Assembly (NCBI RefSeq): GCF_028743515.2
Contig: NZ_CP117969.2
Location: forward strand, 1,547,001-1,611,000
Length of the DNA: 64,000 nt
Source of the DNA: Imtechella halotolerans
GTDB taxonomy: Bacteria; Bacteroidota; Bacteroidia; Flavobacteriales; Flavobacteriaceae
Direction of reading: 5' to 3'
In this document: one piece after another, positions 1 through 7,168 of the stretch
How positions within the stretch are numbered: the stretch's first letter is position 1
How the letters are laid out: every line of letters starts with the position of its first letter
The notes under the pieces: generated by a model
Databases searched by the model: none
Told to the model about the DNA's origin: nothing
The model's input: only the letters and a program-made list of their open reading frames with translations
Position numbers and translations under genes: made by a program

Positions 1-4
1 AAGT

Positions 5-193
5 ATGTTTGAACCACCTACATTATTCTACCAAGGTTGGATTAGACAATTTTTAGACAGCACTAAAGAAATAGATAATCTATGTATGAGCGTATGTAGA
101 TTTCAACCTCCTGCTGTAAAATATACTCGGCTTGACAATAAAAGGCATAAAGCCTTTATATATAAAAAACCACCTCTTTGGTATTTAGAATAA
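5..193 (+). CDS. Unrecognised 62-residue ORF at window edge
   Basis: A short open frame that I do not recognise. The frame is still open to the first base of the window, so this may be the C-terminal end of a longer gene rather than a small protein. It ends in a proline/aromatic/basic stretch (KKPPLWYLE). It runs on the opposite strand to the restriction-modification pair that follows. No signal peptide or domain is visible. It could be a chance ORF. Confidence 0.2.
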   Translation: MFEPPTLFYQGWIRQFLDSTKEIDNLCMSVCRFQPPAVKYTRLDNKRHKAFIYKKPPLWYLE

Positions 194-344
194 AATTAAA
201 AAGATGATTGGCAGGTATCATTATAATCACTCTGGTAATCAAGAAAGGTAAGGCTAAAATTTCTTCTACTTCAATAGATTCTAATATTATTTATAAATAT
301 TCAACAAAAAAAATATTCAATATTGCATGTCTATAGATTAAATT

Positions 345-1262
345 CTAATTCAATATTCTTTTGAGAATCCCATTTTTCAACATCTCCAAGTTTAATAAAT
401 ATTCAGCTTTATCAAAATATTCCCTCAAAGGTAGAGTTGCACTCAACCAACCCGCACCGTCCGTAACCCATACAAAATCAATATTTTGATTATTCCAATA
501 TTGATTCATATTTACATATTCAGTAGCTGTAGATTTCAACTTAGAACCTCCTCCATTATAGAAATTTACTTCAAAGAAATAGAGTTTACCATTGTTATTA
601 ATTACATAATCAAGCCTACGAGATGACTTATCCAATGTTATATCAATACCCCATGCATTTTTAATGGCATTAGCATTTGCTTCTTTCAAATATGATAATT
701 TAAGCTCTTGGCATACTTCAATTATATAGACTTCCACAGCTTCTTCCATTTGATGTCCCCCCCTATTTTTTCTACCATTACTATCTAACCCAACTTCTAC
801 TCCTGTAGCGTAGTCAACCAAATTTTTTATCTTTTTATCCTTAACTAAATCCCCTAAACCACAACCCACAAAAAAAGAGGCAATATTTTCAGCTTCCTCC
901 TTATTAGGTATTTTTATTGACAAATCAAAATGATCGTATTCAAACGTTTTAAGGTTTGATACAATATTAATTTTTTGTTCTGATTTATTATTAAACCTTA
1001 TGGCTAATAATAAAGGAATAACATTAACTACTTTAGGGTATTGTAATATTATATTCGACAGCTCATCATGAACATTTTCCTTCCCAATAAGAACATTCAA
1101 AATGTTCAATTCTACTTCATATGGCTTAACATTATTATAAACTTTATCCCATTTAACAAAATAATCCCATTGAGTAATTCCTTTTATTTTTAAAGTTGAA
1201 ATGATATAATTAAATAATTCATCATCTGAATTAAAGTTCAATAGCTTTGATAGTTTTTTCAT
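345..1262 (-). CDS. DpnII/MboI-type restriction endonuclease (GATC-specific family)
   Basis: Type II restriction endonuclease of the DpnII family, which cleaves unmethylated GATC. Family hallmarks are visible: YATGVEVGLDSNGRKNRGG at about residues 151-169; a PD-(D/E)XK-like core with RRLDYV (D218) and FFEVNF (E231, N233); and the C-terminal block DGAGWLSATLPLREYFDKAEYLL at about 268-290. The 305-residue length is normal for the family. Its ATG overlaps the stop of the upstream methyltransferase by one base (TAATG), so the two are translationally coupled, with the protective methylase made first. A decayed homologue lies at 29136-29709. GATC specificity is inferred from the family, not seen. 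Confidence 0.92.
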   Translation of the reverse strand: MKKLSKLLNFNSDDELFNYIISTLKIKGITQWDYFVKWDKVYNNVKPYEVELNILNVLIGKENVHDELSNIILQYPKVVNVIPLLLAIRFNNKSEQKINIVSNLKTFEYDHFDLSIKIPNKEEAENIASFFVGCGLGDLVKDKKIKNLVDYATGVEVGLDSNGRKNRGGHQMEEAVEVYIIEVCQELKLSYLKEANANAIKNAWGIDITLDKSSRRLDYVINNNGKLYFFEVNFYNGGGSKLKSTATEYVNMNQYWNNQNIDFVWVTDGAGWLSATLPLREYFDKAEYLLNLEMLKNGILKRILN

Positions 1263-2161
1263 TAAAAAAGATTAGTAATTAATAATTCTGTAAGATTCCC
1301 TCTTTTATTACCTTTCGAATTTATACTCCTTCTCGCGTTTACTCTTAAAACATTAAACTCTTCATACAAATCATCAAAAAAATTATCATCTGGATTTACA
1401 TTTTTCATATCTGAATTACTTAAAATCCATTGATGACCTAGGCTATTTAATGTCCTACAAAATTCCTTTAACCTTATTTGTTGAGCATCATCAAATACAT
1501 CTTTAGCATAAGAATTAAAACTTGAAGTCTCACTTAATGGTTTGTATGGAGGATCGAAATAAAATAAAGTACATTCACTAGCATGCTTTAACGTTTCGGA
1601 ATAATCTCCATTTAAAATTACAGTTTTTTGCAAAACTTCTGATACAACTCTTAAATTATCCTCATTACAAATATTTGGTAATGAGTGAGACCTACCAATA
1701 GGAACATTAAACTGGTTTTTTCCATTAACCCTATACAAACCATTAAAACAAGTTTTATTCAAAAATATAAACAAGGCGCTTTGGATAGTTCGCGTAGATT
1801 TCCGGGTATTAAATAACAAACGCTTATCATAAAAATACTCTTTGGCTAGTTCTTTATCTTTAAATACAGAATGATACTCTAGCTGGTACATTGAAAGAGT
1901 AGTTAACAAATCATCTAAATCATCCTTAATGGTTAGGTAACAATTTGTTAAGTCACTATTTATATCATTTATAACCACTTTTTCAATGTTGGGAAACTTT
2001 TCAATCATCCAGAAAAACACTGCCCCACTACCTACAAAAGGCTCTATATATGTAAAAGGTATTTCACTTAAATTTTCAGGTAATTGATTTTCAATTTCAT
2101 CAATAAGCTGTGTCTTTCCACCAGCCCATTTCAAAAATGGCTTTGCTATACTATTTGGCAT
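1262..2161 (-). CDS. Dam-type DNA adenine N6 methyltransferase of the DpnII-like system
   Basis: Class alpha N6-adenine methyltransferase (Dam/DpnM group), expected to methylate the adenine in GATC and protect host DNA from the adjacent nuclease. In order: the N-terminal SAM-contact motif FLKWAGGKTQL (residues 9-19), motif I EPFVGSGAVFF (40-50), the family block NKTCFNGLYRVN (135-146) and the catalytic DPPY (203-206). At 299 residues it is full length. It is the first gene of a two-gene minus-strand operon and ends one base into the nuclease start. About 680 bp of non-coding DNA separates it from the divergent nuclease at 2841. Confidence 0.93.
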   Translation of the reverse strand: MPNSIAKPFLKWAGGKTQLIDEIENQLPENLSEIPFTYIEPFVGSGAVFFWMIEKFPNIEKVVINDINSDLTNCYLTIKDDLDDLLTTLSMYQLEYHSVFKDKELAKEYFYDKRLLFNTRKSTRTIQSALFIFLNKTCFNGLYRVNGKNQFNVPIGRSHSLPNICNEDNLRVVSEVLQKTVILNGDYSETLKHASECTLFYFDPPYKPLSETSSFNSYAKDVFDDAQQIRLKEFCRTLNSLGHQWILSNSDMKNVNPDDNFFDDLYEEFNVLRVNARRSINSKGNKRGNLTELLITNLF

Positions 2162-2840
2162 TGTGTAGGGAATTTTAATTTAATTGAATCCATTAAAATC
2201 AAAAATACTAATCTTTTTAGACCCTATGTCAATTTTTTGATGTTAAAAAATCAATGATTGACTGCTTTATGTATAAATACAAAATTCAATTGCGAAAACT
2301 ATACTTCTTATCCTATGCCAGTTCTATAATACTTCATATTTATTTTAATCGGTTTAATTGATTTAGAAATCCATTTACATTATAAACTATATTATAAGTC
2401 ATGAAACAAAGAATAGACTATTCACCATGTAATTAACTTACCTTCACCAATAAAAAACAAATATTGTTAATAACACAATTTAAACCTATTAGCTATCCTT
2501 AAAAACTATTCCAAAATAAACATAATAGACAACCTAGTATCTGCTATAAATTTGAATTTAAATAACAATTAATTAAAAGTCTAAAAATGAAATCTGTATC
2601 CTTTTTGTTCTAATGAAATTATGGGTCTCCATGGCTAGTGGACAAAATTCCCTTAATAGAAATGATTATCATTAACTATTACATAATTGCAAAACAATAG
2701 AAAAAGTATTCTATACTATGTATTTGCCTAAAATATATTAAAGCGAATAAGTTTATATTGCATAAAGTAAATTCTTTGAAATTTCCTTTGATCCCCTTTG
2801 TATAAAATAAGGAACTAAGATTACACAATAATATTTCAAC
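2162..2840. other. AT-rich intergenic stretch with no gene seen
   Basis: Nearly 680 bp between two divergent genes. Reading frames on both strands are broken by frequent stops and I see no tRNA-like fold or terminator. The only notable motif is a 13-bp perfect palindrome at 2661-2673. Confidence 0.6.
2661..2673. promoter_or_regulatory. Fur-box-like palindrome
   Basis: AATGATTATCATT is a perfect 6-1-6 palindrome resembling the core of a Fur box. It lies about 170 bp upstream of the nuclease gene at 2841, with no iron gene nearby, so it may be a chance match in AT-rich DNA. Confidence 0.2.
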
Positions 2841-4061
2841 ATGAAAAAGTCTAATGAAATTTTAATTTATATGAATGCATACGAAAATGATATGAATTGG
2901 CTTTTAGAAAAAATTGGGGAGATAAATCAAAAATATACTGATTCTACTCCAACTAATAAATTCAACATATTTTCAATTCTTAGAAAGAGCCATGATGAAG
3001 TTAATTTACATTCTCGATTTATAGGCGAAATTTTAGATAAAGAGGGCGTTCATGGACAAAAGGCAAAATTTGCAAAACTTTTTTTAGAAACCTTAAACAT
3101 AGATGATTTCTTACTTGAAAATTATAAAACAAAAAGGGAATATAAAAACATAGATTTATTACTTACCAATAACAAGAAAGCAATTATTATTGAGAATAAA
3201 ATTTGGGCTAAAGATCAGGAGGCTCAACTAGAACGTTATTATGATATAATTAAATCCGAGAATTACAGTGATAAGGATATTCATATAATTTATCTAACGC
3301 CCTTTGGGAAAGAACCAGCTGAGAGTAGCCTTGGAAAATTGAAAGATAAAATGGAAGTAAAACTGATATCCTATGATAAACATATTACTGACTGGCTAGA
3401 AAAGTGTATAAACTTAAGCCTAGAAACACCAAGCATTAAAGAAATTTTGATACAGTATCTAAATTTAATCAAAGAATTAACAGGGAATACAATGTCAGAC
3501 AAACATAAAAATGAAATTATTGAACTTTTGTTCATACAAGACAATATGAGCCTAGCCAGAAAGATTGTAGAAAGCTGGGATGATGCAAAATTAAAAGTAG
3601 AATTAATTTTTTGGAATGATTTATCAATAGTTATAGAGAGGGATGGCTACAAAATCTTAGAAGAAAAAAAATATTCTGAAGAAAAGTTAAAAGGAACTAA
3701 AGACCGTTTCCTATGTGGAATTATGTTCGAGATTGGAAAATTAAAGGGTAATAGTATATGTATGTATATTGAAAGAGGAGAAGATGCAGATAATACCTAT
3801 TATGGTATACAAATTATGGGAGATCAAAATGAAAATGAATTAAATAAATTTAGACAAAAAATTAATAATACTCATGAATGGGGAGGTGAATGGGTTGGTG
3901 GCGAATATTTAGAACCCTATATCAATTTTGAACAATTTACTGGAGAAGTATTAAAATTTTCAAATGAGGAGTATAGAAGGAACTATATTTCTAAAAATTG
4001 GGAAACTATGAAGAAATATATTGAACAATTTAAAAACCATGTTATTGATGAAAAAGATTAG
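2841..4061 (+). CDS. PD-(D/E)XK superfamily nuclease (PDDEXK_4-like)
   Basis: Resembles the stand-alone PD-(D/E)XK nuclease family often found in defence islands. The N-terminal block EVNLHSRFIGEILD (about 53-66) is followed by the catalytic core NIDLLL (D105) and AIIIENKIWAKDQEAQLERY, where E118 and K120 form the ExK pair and the conserved Q follows. The C-terminal half (about 210-406) is unassigned and contains a tryptophan- and glycine-rich segment (EWGGEWVGGEYLEPY). It has no visible partner in an operon. Its nearest neighbour is the divergent DpnII-type system. Nuclease activity is inferred from the intact catalytic residues; the target is unknown. Confidence 0.75.
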   Translation: MKKSNEILIYMNAYENDMNWLLEKIGEINQKYTDSTPTNKFNIFSILRKSHDEVNLHSRFIGEILDKEGVHGQKAKFAKLFLETLNIDDFLLENYKTKREYKNIDLLLTNNKKAIIIENKIWAKDQEAQLERYYDIIKSENYSDKDIHIIYLTPFGKEPAESSLGKLKDKMEVKLISYDKHITDWLEKCINLSLETPSIKEILIQYLNLIKELTGNTMSDKHKNEIIELLFIQDNMSLARKIVESWDDAKLKVELIFWNDLSIVIERDGYKILEEKKYSEEKLKGTKDRFLCGIMFEIGKLKGNSICMYIERGEDADNTYYGIQIMGDQNENELNKFRQKINNTHEWGGEWVGGEYLEPYINFEQFTGEVLKFSNEEYRRNYISKNWETMKKYIEQFKNHVIDEKD

Positions 4062-4094
4062 ATACACAAATAACAAAGATGTCTATACAATATG

Positions 4095-4145
4095 AAAAGT
4101 CTAACCCCTGTTTTTAAAGTTTACACACTTTATGGGATAGTGTCC
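4095..4145 (+). repeat. Solo insertion-sequence end, copy 1
   Basis: About 50 bp ending in CTTTATGGGATAGTGTCC. It is nearly identical, in the same orientation, to 27157-27207, and its last 30 bases recur inverted at 10856-10885. No transposase gene lies beside it, so this is a leftover IS terminus. The sequence recalls ends of IS256-like elements of Flavobacteria, but that family assignment is from memory. Confidence 0.6.
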
Positions 4146-4148
4146 TAA

Positions 4149-4484
4149 ACAAATAACGAATTAAGGCATAGTCTTTCAAACTGTAGGGTAAATTTTTTGG
4201 ATTATGTTGAGAATTATCATTCATTAATCCTATTAATGAATGATGCGCAAAAGGATACAGCATTTCGAAATATAAGAGAATTGTATGCATTATACCAAAA
4301 TAAAGCTAAAAAATAGACATTAACTCAACTATCTGAAAAAGTAAAACAAGTGCTCGAAAAAACGGTTGAGATAAGTAAAACCATAGGGAGCGTAGAGAAA
4401 AGCAAGATGGCAACACCGTTTCATAAATCAAAAATTATTAACTTTTTAACAGTAACTTACAGTTATACTTACTGTTACCATTAA
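4149..4484 (+). pseudogene. Broken ORF of unknown family
   Basis: A continuous frame with one internal stop. Before the stop (TAG at 4314-4316) it encodes about 55 residues with a readable segment (FLDYVENYHSLILLMNDAQ); after it the same frame continues for about 55 residues of helical, Lys/Glu-rich sequence (LSEKVKQVLEKTVEISKTIG). It starts right at the solo IS end at 4145, suggesting that the 5' part was lost when the element inserted or recombined. I do not recognise the family, and it may not be a gene remnant at all. Confidence 0.25.
4447..4477. promoter_or_regulatory. Inverted repeat just upstream of the 96-residue ORF
   Basis: TAACAGTAA (4447-4455) and TTACTGTTA (4469-4477) are perfect 9-bp arms separated by 13 bp, with a related ACAGTTA inside the spacer. 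The site ends 9 bp before the ATG at 4487 and has no T-run after it, so it looks more like an operator than a terminator. Confidence 0.35.
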
Positions 4485-4486
4485 TT

Positions 4487-4777
4487 ATGGAAAAACCAGA
4501 TAATCCAAACAAAAAACTAGAACTAGTAATTAAAGATTCAAACTTAAATCCTAGACAAAATATCTTAGACAATGGTATATTATTTGACCATTTGGAAAAA
4601 AATAAGAATATCAAAAAAATATACTGTACTTATAAACTTGCATATGATTCCTTACTTTGTGGATTAGACAAGAATAAATTAGAATATAAAAAAAATGAAT
4701 TGACAGCTACCAGAAGTATAGAAAAAGGAGAAGTTAAAGACAAGCAATACAAAAAACTAATATTCGGAATTGATTAA
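4487..4777 (+). CDS. Small hypothetical protein (96 aa)
   Basis: A small Lys/Asn-rich cytoplasmic protein with no recognisable domain, signal peptide or membrane segment. The middle (FDHLEKNKNIKKIYCTYKLAYDSLL) looks like mixed helix. Codon use and base composition match the AT-rich accessory region. An inverted repeat sits immediately before the start codon. It is followed 113 bp later by another co-oriented accessory gene. It could be an orphan cargo gene of a mobile element. Confidence 0.45.
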   Translation: MEKPDNPNKKLELVIKDSNLNPRQNILDNGILFDHLEKNKNIKKIYCTYKLAYDSLLCGLDKNKLEYKKNELTATRSIEKGEVKDKQYKKLIFGID

Positions 4778-4890
4778 AAGATATTTACCAACAATGTATC
4801 CTATGAAAAGTACAAGTCTAATCCTTAACGGTAAATTTAAATAATCTACCCTTAACAAACGGTTTACGAACCTTTGTCAATAAATAAAAA

Positions 4891-5634
4891 ATGAAGAACG
4901 TAATTGAAAAACTAAAGAAATTTAGTACGCAAATCGACTTAAAAAATAGATTCGATTTTAATTTTGATATTAATGATAACATTTTCAGTTCCGAAGAAAC
5001 AGAACAACTTCTAACTGACAAAAATCCATTCGACCAAAATGTAAGATTAAAATGGATTTTAAGCCAAAAGTATAAAACAAGTGCAGAACAAAACTTTATT
5101 GACTTTTGGATAGTAAATAATTGGGGGGGAATTAGAGGATTTAAGCCAAACGAGAGGAATATTGAAAAAATTCAAAGATTTAAAAAACAAATTGTAAAGG
5201 GGCAATTATCATTGGATTGTTTTAGTACAATTTCTTCTCTTTCAAAAATTTCTTCATTTATTGACCCAGATAATTTTGTGATTTATGACTCAAGAGTTAT
5301 TTACACTCTTAATTGGCTGATTTTGACTTGTGAAAACCAAAATGGATTTAAAAAAAAGTATTTTCCAATGCCAAGTGGTCGAAATAAAATAATTGCAGAT
5401 TTTGATATGAATACAATCGTAAATATTTTTCACATTTCGGAATATGCTGAAAACACCGATTTATATGTTAATCAACAAAATGCTTATTTCGAGTTTTGCG
5501 ATTTCATAAAAACTAACACCAAACTAATTTACGGAGAAGATTCAAAACCTTATGAACTTGAAATGCTCTTATTTACGTTAGCGGACAAAGAAATATTCTC
5601 CGAATTAAAAAAACAGTTAAAAATAACTACTTAA
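4891..5634 (+). CDS. Unknown protein with a possible HhH-glycosylase-like motif
   Basis: A 247-residue cytoplasmic protein. I know no confident family name. The centre, SLSKISSFIDPDNFVIYDSRV (about residues 113-133), resembles the lysine/aspartate arrangement of helix-hairpin-helix DNA glycosylase folds of the OGG type, where a Lys precedes a D-x-R-V strand. Similar proteins with OGG-like folds occur in defence and mobile contexts. The aspartate is present; other catalytic features cannot be judged by eye. No signal peptide or membrane segment. It sits alone between insertion-sequence debris and an XRE gene. Confidence 0.55.
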   Translation: MKNVIEKLKKFSTQIDLKNRFDFNFDINDNIFSSEETEQLLTDKNPFDQNVRLKWILSQKYKTSAEQNFIDFWIVNNWGGIRGFKPNERNIEKIQRFKKQIVKGQLSLDCFSTISSLSKISSFIDPDNFVIYDSRVIYTLNWLILTCENQNGFKKKYFPMPSGRNKIIADFDMNTIVNIFHISEYAENTDLYVNQQNAYFEFCDFIKTNTKLIYGEDSKPYELEMLLFTLADKEIFSELKKQLKITT

Positions 5635-5972
5635 TCAGCTTTCTAAATTATATTAACAAACCCTTTATTGAAAATAAGACTTCATGGGAGTAGTTTGCGG
5701 TAAAAATTCGCTGTGGATATGCTGGAGCATGACCCTCACTTTAACCCAACTTATAGGTAGTTGTCATTCCGCGTATGCTGCCCCCCTTGGAAAATGAATA
5801 TAGCTAAAATTTTAAATTATTCTGAACCATGTTGACCCCTCTGGATGATTATTTGGGAGCATTTTGCCCATTTGGCTATTTTACTTCTGGATTTGGTTTA
5901 TTTGATGAATACCATCAAATAGATAACTAGTGGCCGGAAAACCAAAACCAATGAGTCAGAAAAATAAAATGA
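5635..5972. other. Non-coding debris between accessory genes
   Basis: About 340 bp with no open frame of substance. It contains GC-richer patches than its surroundings (near 5690-5780 and 5826-5880) that look like leftovers of a mobile element, including a segment starting TGTTGACCCCTCTGG near 5830 that recalls IS21-type ends. No transposase coding is left, so the origin is uncertain. Confidence 0.4.
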
Positions 5973-6233
5973 TTAATCATCAATATTATACTTCTTTATA
6001 TCGAATTTAAAATCAAATAAATCTTTAGGTTCAATTTCTAGAACAATTGCCATTTTTAGTATAGTTTCAATGGTTGGATTCCCAATTCCCTGCTCATATT
6101 TACTATAATTACTTTTATTAAATCCAGAATTTTTAGAGACTCCACTCATCTTATCAAATTTATCAGTTCTCACTCTTTTCAAATTCTCGGCAAAAGCCTT
6201 CATATATATACTCAATACTTCTTTACTATCCAT
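5973..6233 (-). CDS. XRE-type helix-turn-helix regulator, module copy 1
   Basis: An 86-residue Cro/C1-type DNA-binding protein. The HTH fold spans about residues 10-75: FAENLKRVRTDK, then the recognition helix region NKSNYSKYEQGIGNPTIETILKMA, ending IEPKDLFDF. There is no additional domain, so it is likely to bind as a dimer. It is transcribed away from the structured leader and susC copy at 7169, with two palindromes in the divergent region, the nearer one only 7 bp from the start codon, which suggests autoregulation. A second, clearly diverged XRE gene sits in the same place relative to the second leader (10895-11209). Confidence 0.85.
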   Translation of the reverse strand: MDSKEVLSIYMKAFAENLKRVRTDKFDKMSGVSKNSGFNKSNYSKYEQGIGNPTIETILKMAIVLEIEPKDLFDFKFDIKKYNIDD

Positions 6234-6239
6234 TTCTAC

Positions 6240-6295
6240 TGTGTTAATAACACAATGTCTTTATTTTTAAAAAAATATTCGTGGTGATATATCAC
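6240..6295. promoter_or_regulatory. Two candidate XRE operators in the divergent promoter region
   Basis: TGTGTTAATAACACA (6240-6254, 6-bp arms) and GTGATATATCAC (6284-6295, perfect 12-bp palindrome) share a GTGnTA half-site and lie between the XRE gene start and the promoter-like TATATTTG at 6333-6340. This placement fits repression of both divergent transcripts by the XRE protein. Binding is inferred. Confidence 0.45.
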
Positions 6296-6339
6296 TACAA
6301 AACAAATTTTTATTATATTTGTTTCAATAACATATATTT

Positions 6340-6534
6340 GCAATTCTTCTAAAGAATATTATAGAAGCAATTGCTTTGAATCTCGCCTTTGAAAACTGGT
6401 AATTTTTATGGAAACGAGATGATAAGTACCTTTGCTCACGACCCGGGCGTGGGCTCTCTTATCGTTTCCAAGGTATACCAGTACCGCAAAGGCGTAAGTT
6501 GAGTTCCACGCCTTTTTATGCGCAAAATTTAACT
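6340..6534 (+). ncRNA. Candidate structured RNA with covarying stems, copy 1
   Basis: Hairpin GCAATTCTTCT/AGAAGCAATTGC (6340-6350, 6363-6374). Then a nested stack: CGCCTTTG/CAAAGGCG (6384-6391, 6487-6494), ACTGGTA/TACCAGT (6395-6401, 6476-6482), GGAAACGA/TCGTTTCC (6410-6417, 6462-6469) and GCTCACG/CGTGGGC (6434-6440, 6448-6454) closed by loop ACCCGGG. A last stem is AGTTGA/TTAACT (6497-6502, 6529-6534). The second copy (11302-11500) has different stem bases that still pair. Wobble pairs are G-U on the plus strand and would be A-C mismatches on the minus strand, so the transcript should be plus. A -7 element TATATTTG lies at 6333-6340. It may be a separate RNA or the 5' part of the susC leader. 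Confidence 0.7.
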
Positions 6535-6700
6535 ATTCAAGGTAAAGCCTCTTTTATTGAAGCATTGCAGTTTTATAAAAAGCGATGGTTCAGATAGTAA
6601 TTAACAAGAAAAATATCATATCTCTTTGCGCAAGGTGGTTACAGGCAATGTCCCTCTTTGATATTCTTTTTATTAAGATACCTAAAAAACCTATTTAACT

Positions 6701-6758
6701 AGTTATGGGATAATACGAATGTCTTTCCGGAGTGTATTTATCCCTAAGTCCCATAACT
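6701..6758 (+). promoter_or_regulatory. Leader hairpin with two competing pairings
   Basis: AGTTATGGGA (6701-6710) pairs perfectly with TCCCATAACT (6749-6758). The overlapping GGGATAATAC (6707-6716) can instead pair with GTATTTATCCC (6734-6744, one bulge). There is one GGGA and two TCCC blocks, so the arrangement can branch-migrate. The second leader copy is identical here (11666-11723). Confidence 0.5.
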
Positions 6759-7086
6759 GACGTCCTTTAAGATTGTATGAAACAGATAATCAAACATTAA
6801 TAGTTTCTCCAATCATTACTGTGATCCGGCATAACCCGATACTCCCTAATTTGATTAAAACTACGACCAGATGGTAGTAGGTGAATTTTTTATGCAAGTA
6901 ACCTAAAATAATTTGTCTATGGTATAAAAATTTGAATTAGTCAAGATTATAGGGGTTGGTGAGATTTCCAAACAATCTTCCGACCCACTATAGTCCTTAA
7001 AAAGAACACTGAATCATTAACGAATAAATTTATTACCGAACATGTCCAATTTTATCAGGGAACCTACTTCAAGGGGTTACAAAAAA

Positions 7087-7124
7087 AGCCTACTGCCATA
7101 ATGTGAGAGCTATGACAGCAGGCT
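7087..7124 (+). promoter_or_regulatory. Hairpin 45 nt before the susC start
   Basis: AGCCTACTGCCATA (7087-7100) pairs with TATGACAGCAGGCT (7111-7124) with two symmetric mismatches and a 10-nt loop. No T-run follows, so it is not an obvious terminator. It may control translation or mRNA stability. It is conserved in the second leader at 12052-12089. Confidence 0.45.
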
Positions 7125-7168
7125 GAGAAATCAGTTAAAAACCAATTTCAATTAATCACCACAAAATT

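Larger units (their letters stand above)
6310..7168 (+). repeat. Long conserved leader of susC copy 1 (duplicate of 11272-12133)
   Basis: About 860 bp upstream of the truncated susC recur upstream of the intact susC. Identity is near complete from about 6570 to the start codon and continues into susC to about 7640. The first 200 bp are more diverged, but in a structure-preserving way. No ORF of note lies inside. It contains at least seven hairpins: 6340-6374; the nested structure 6384-6494; 6497-6534; 6612-6665; 6701-6758; and 7087-7124. Confidence 0.85.

Noticed and set aside
4818-5021. 67-residue hydrophobic ORF on the minus strand
   Set aside because: Antisense to the start of the 247-residue gene; composition follows from AT-rich coding DNA.
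5826-5880. Possible end of an IS21-like element
   Set aside because: The TGTTGACC... start is suggestive, but there is no transposase and no matching second end within reach, so it is recorded only as debris.
6310-7168. Retron or diversity-generating retroelement as explanation of the structured leader
   Set aside because: No reverse transcriptase, template/variable repeat or accessory gene of such systems is present in the window.
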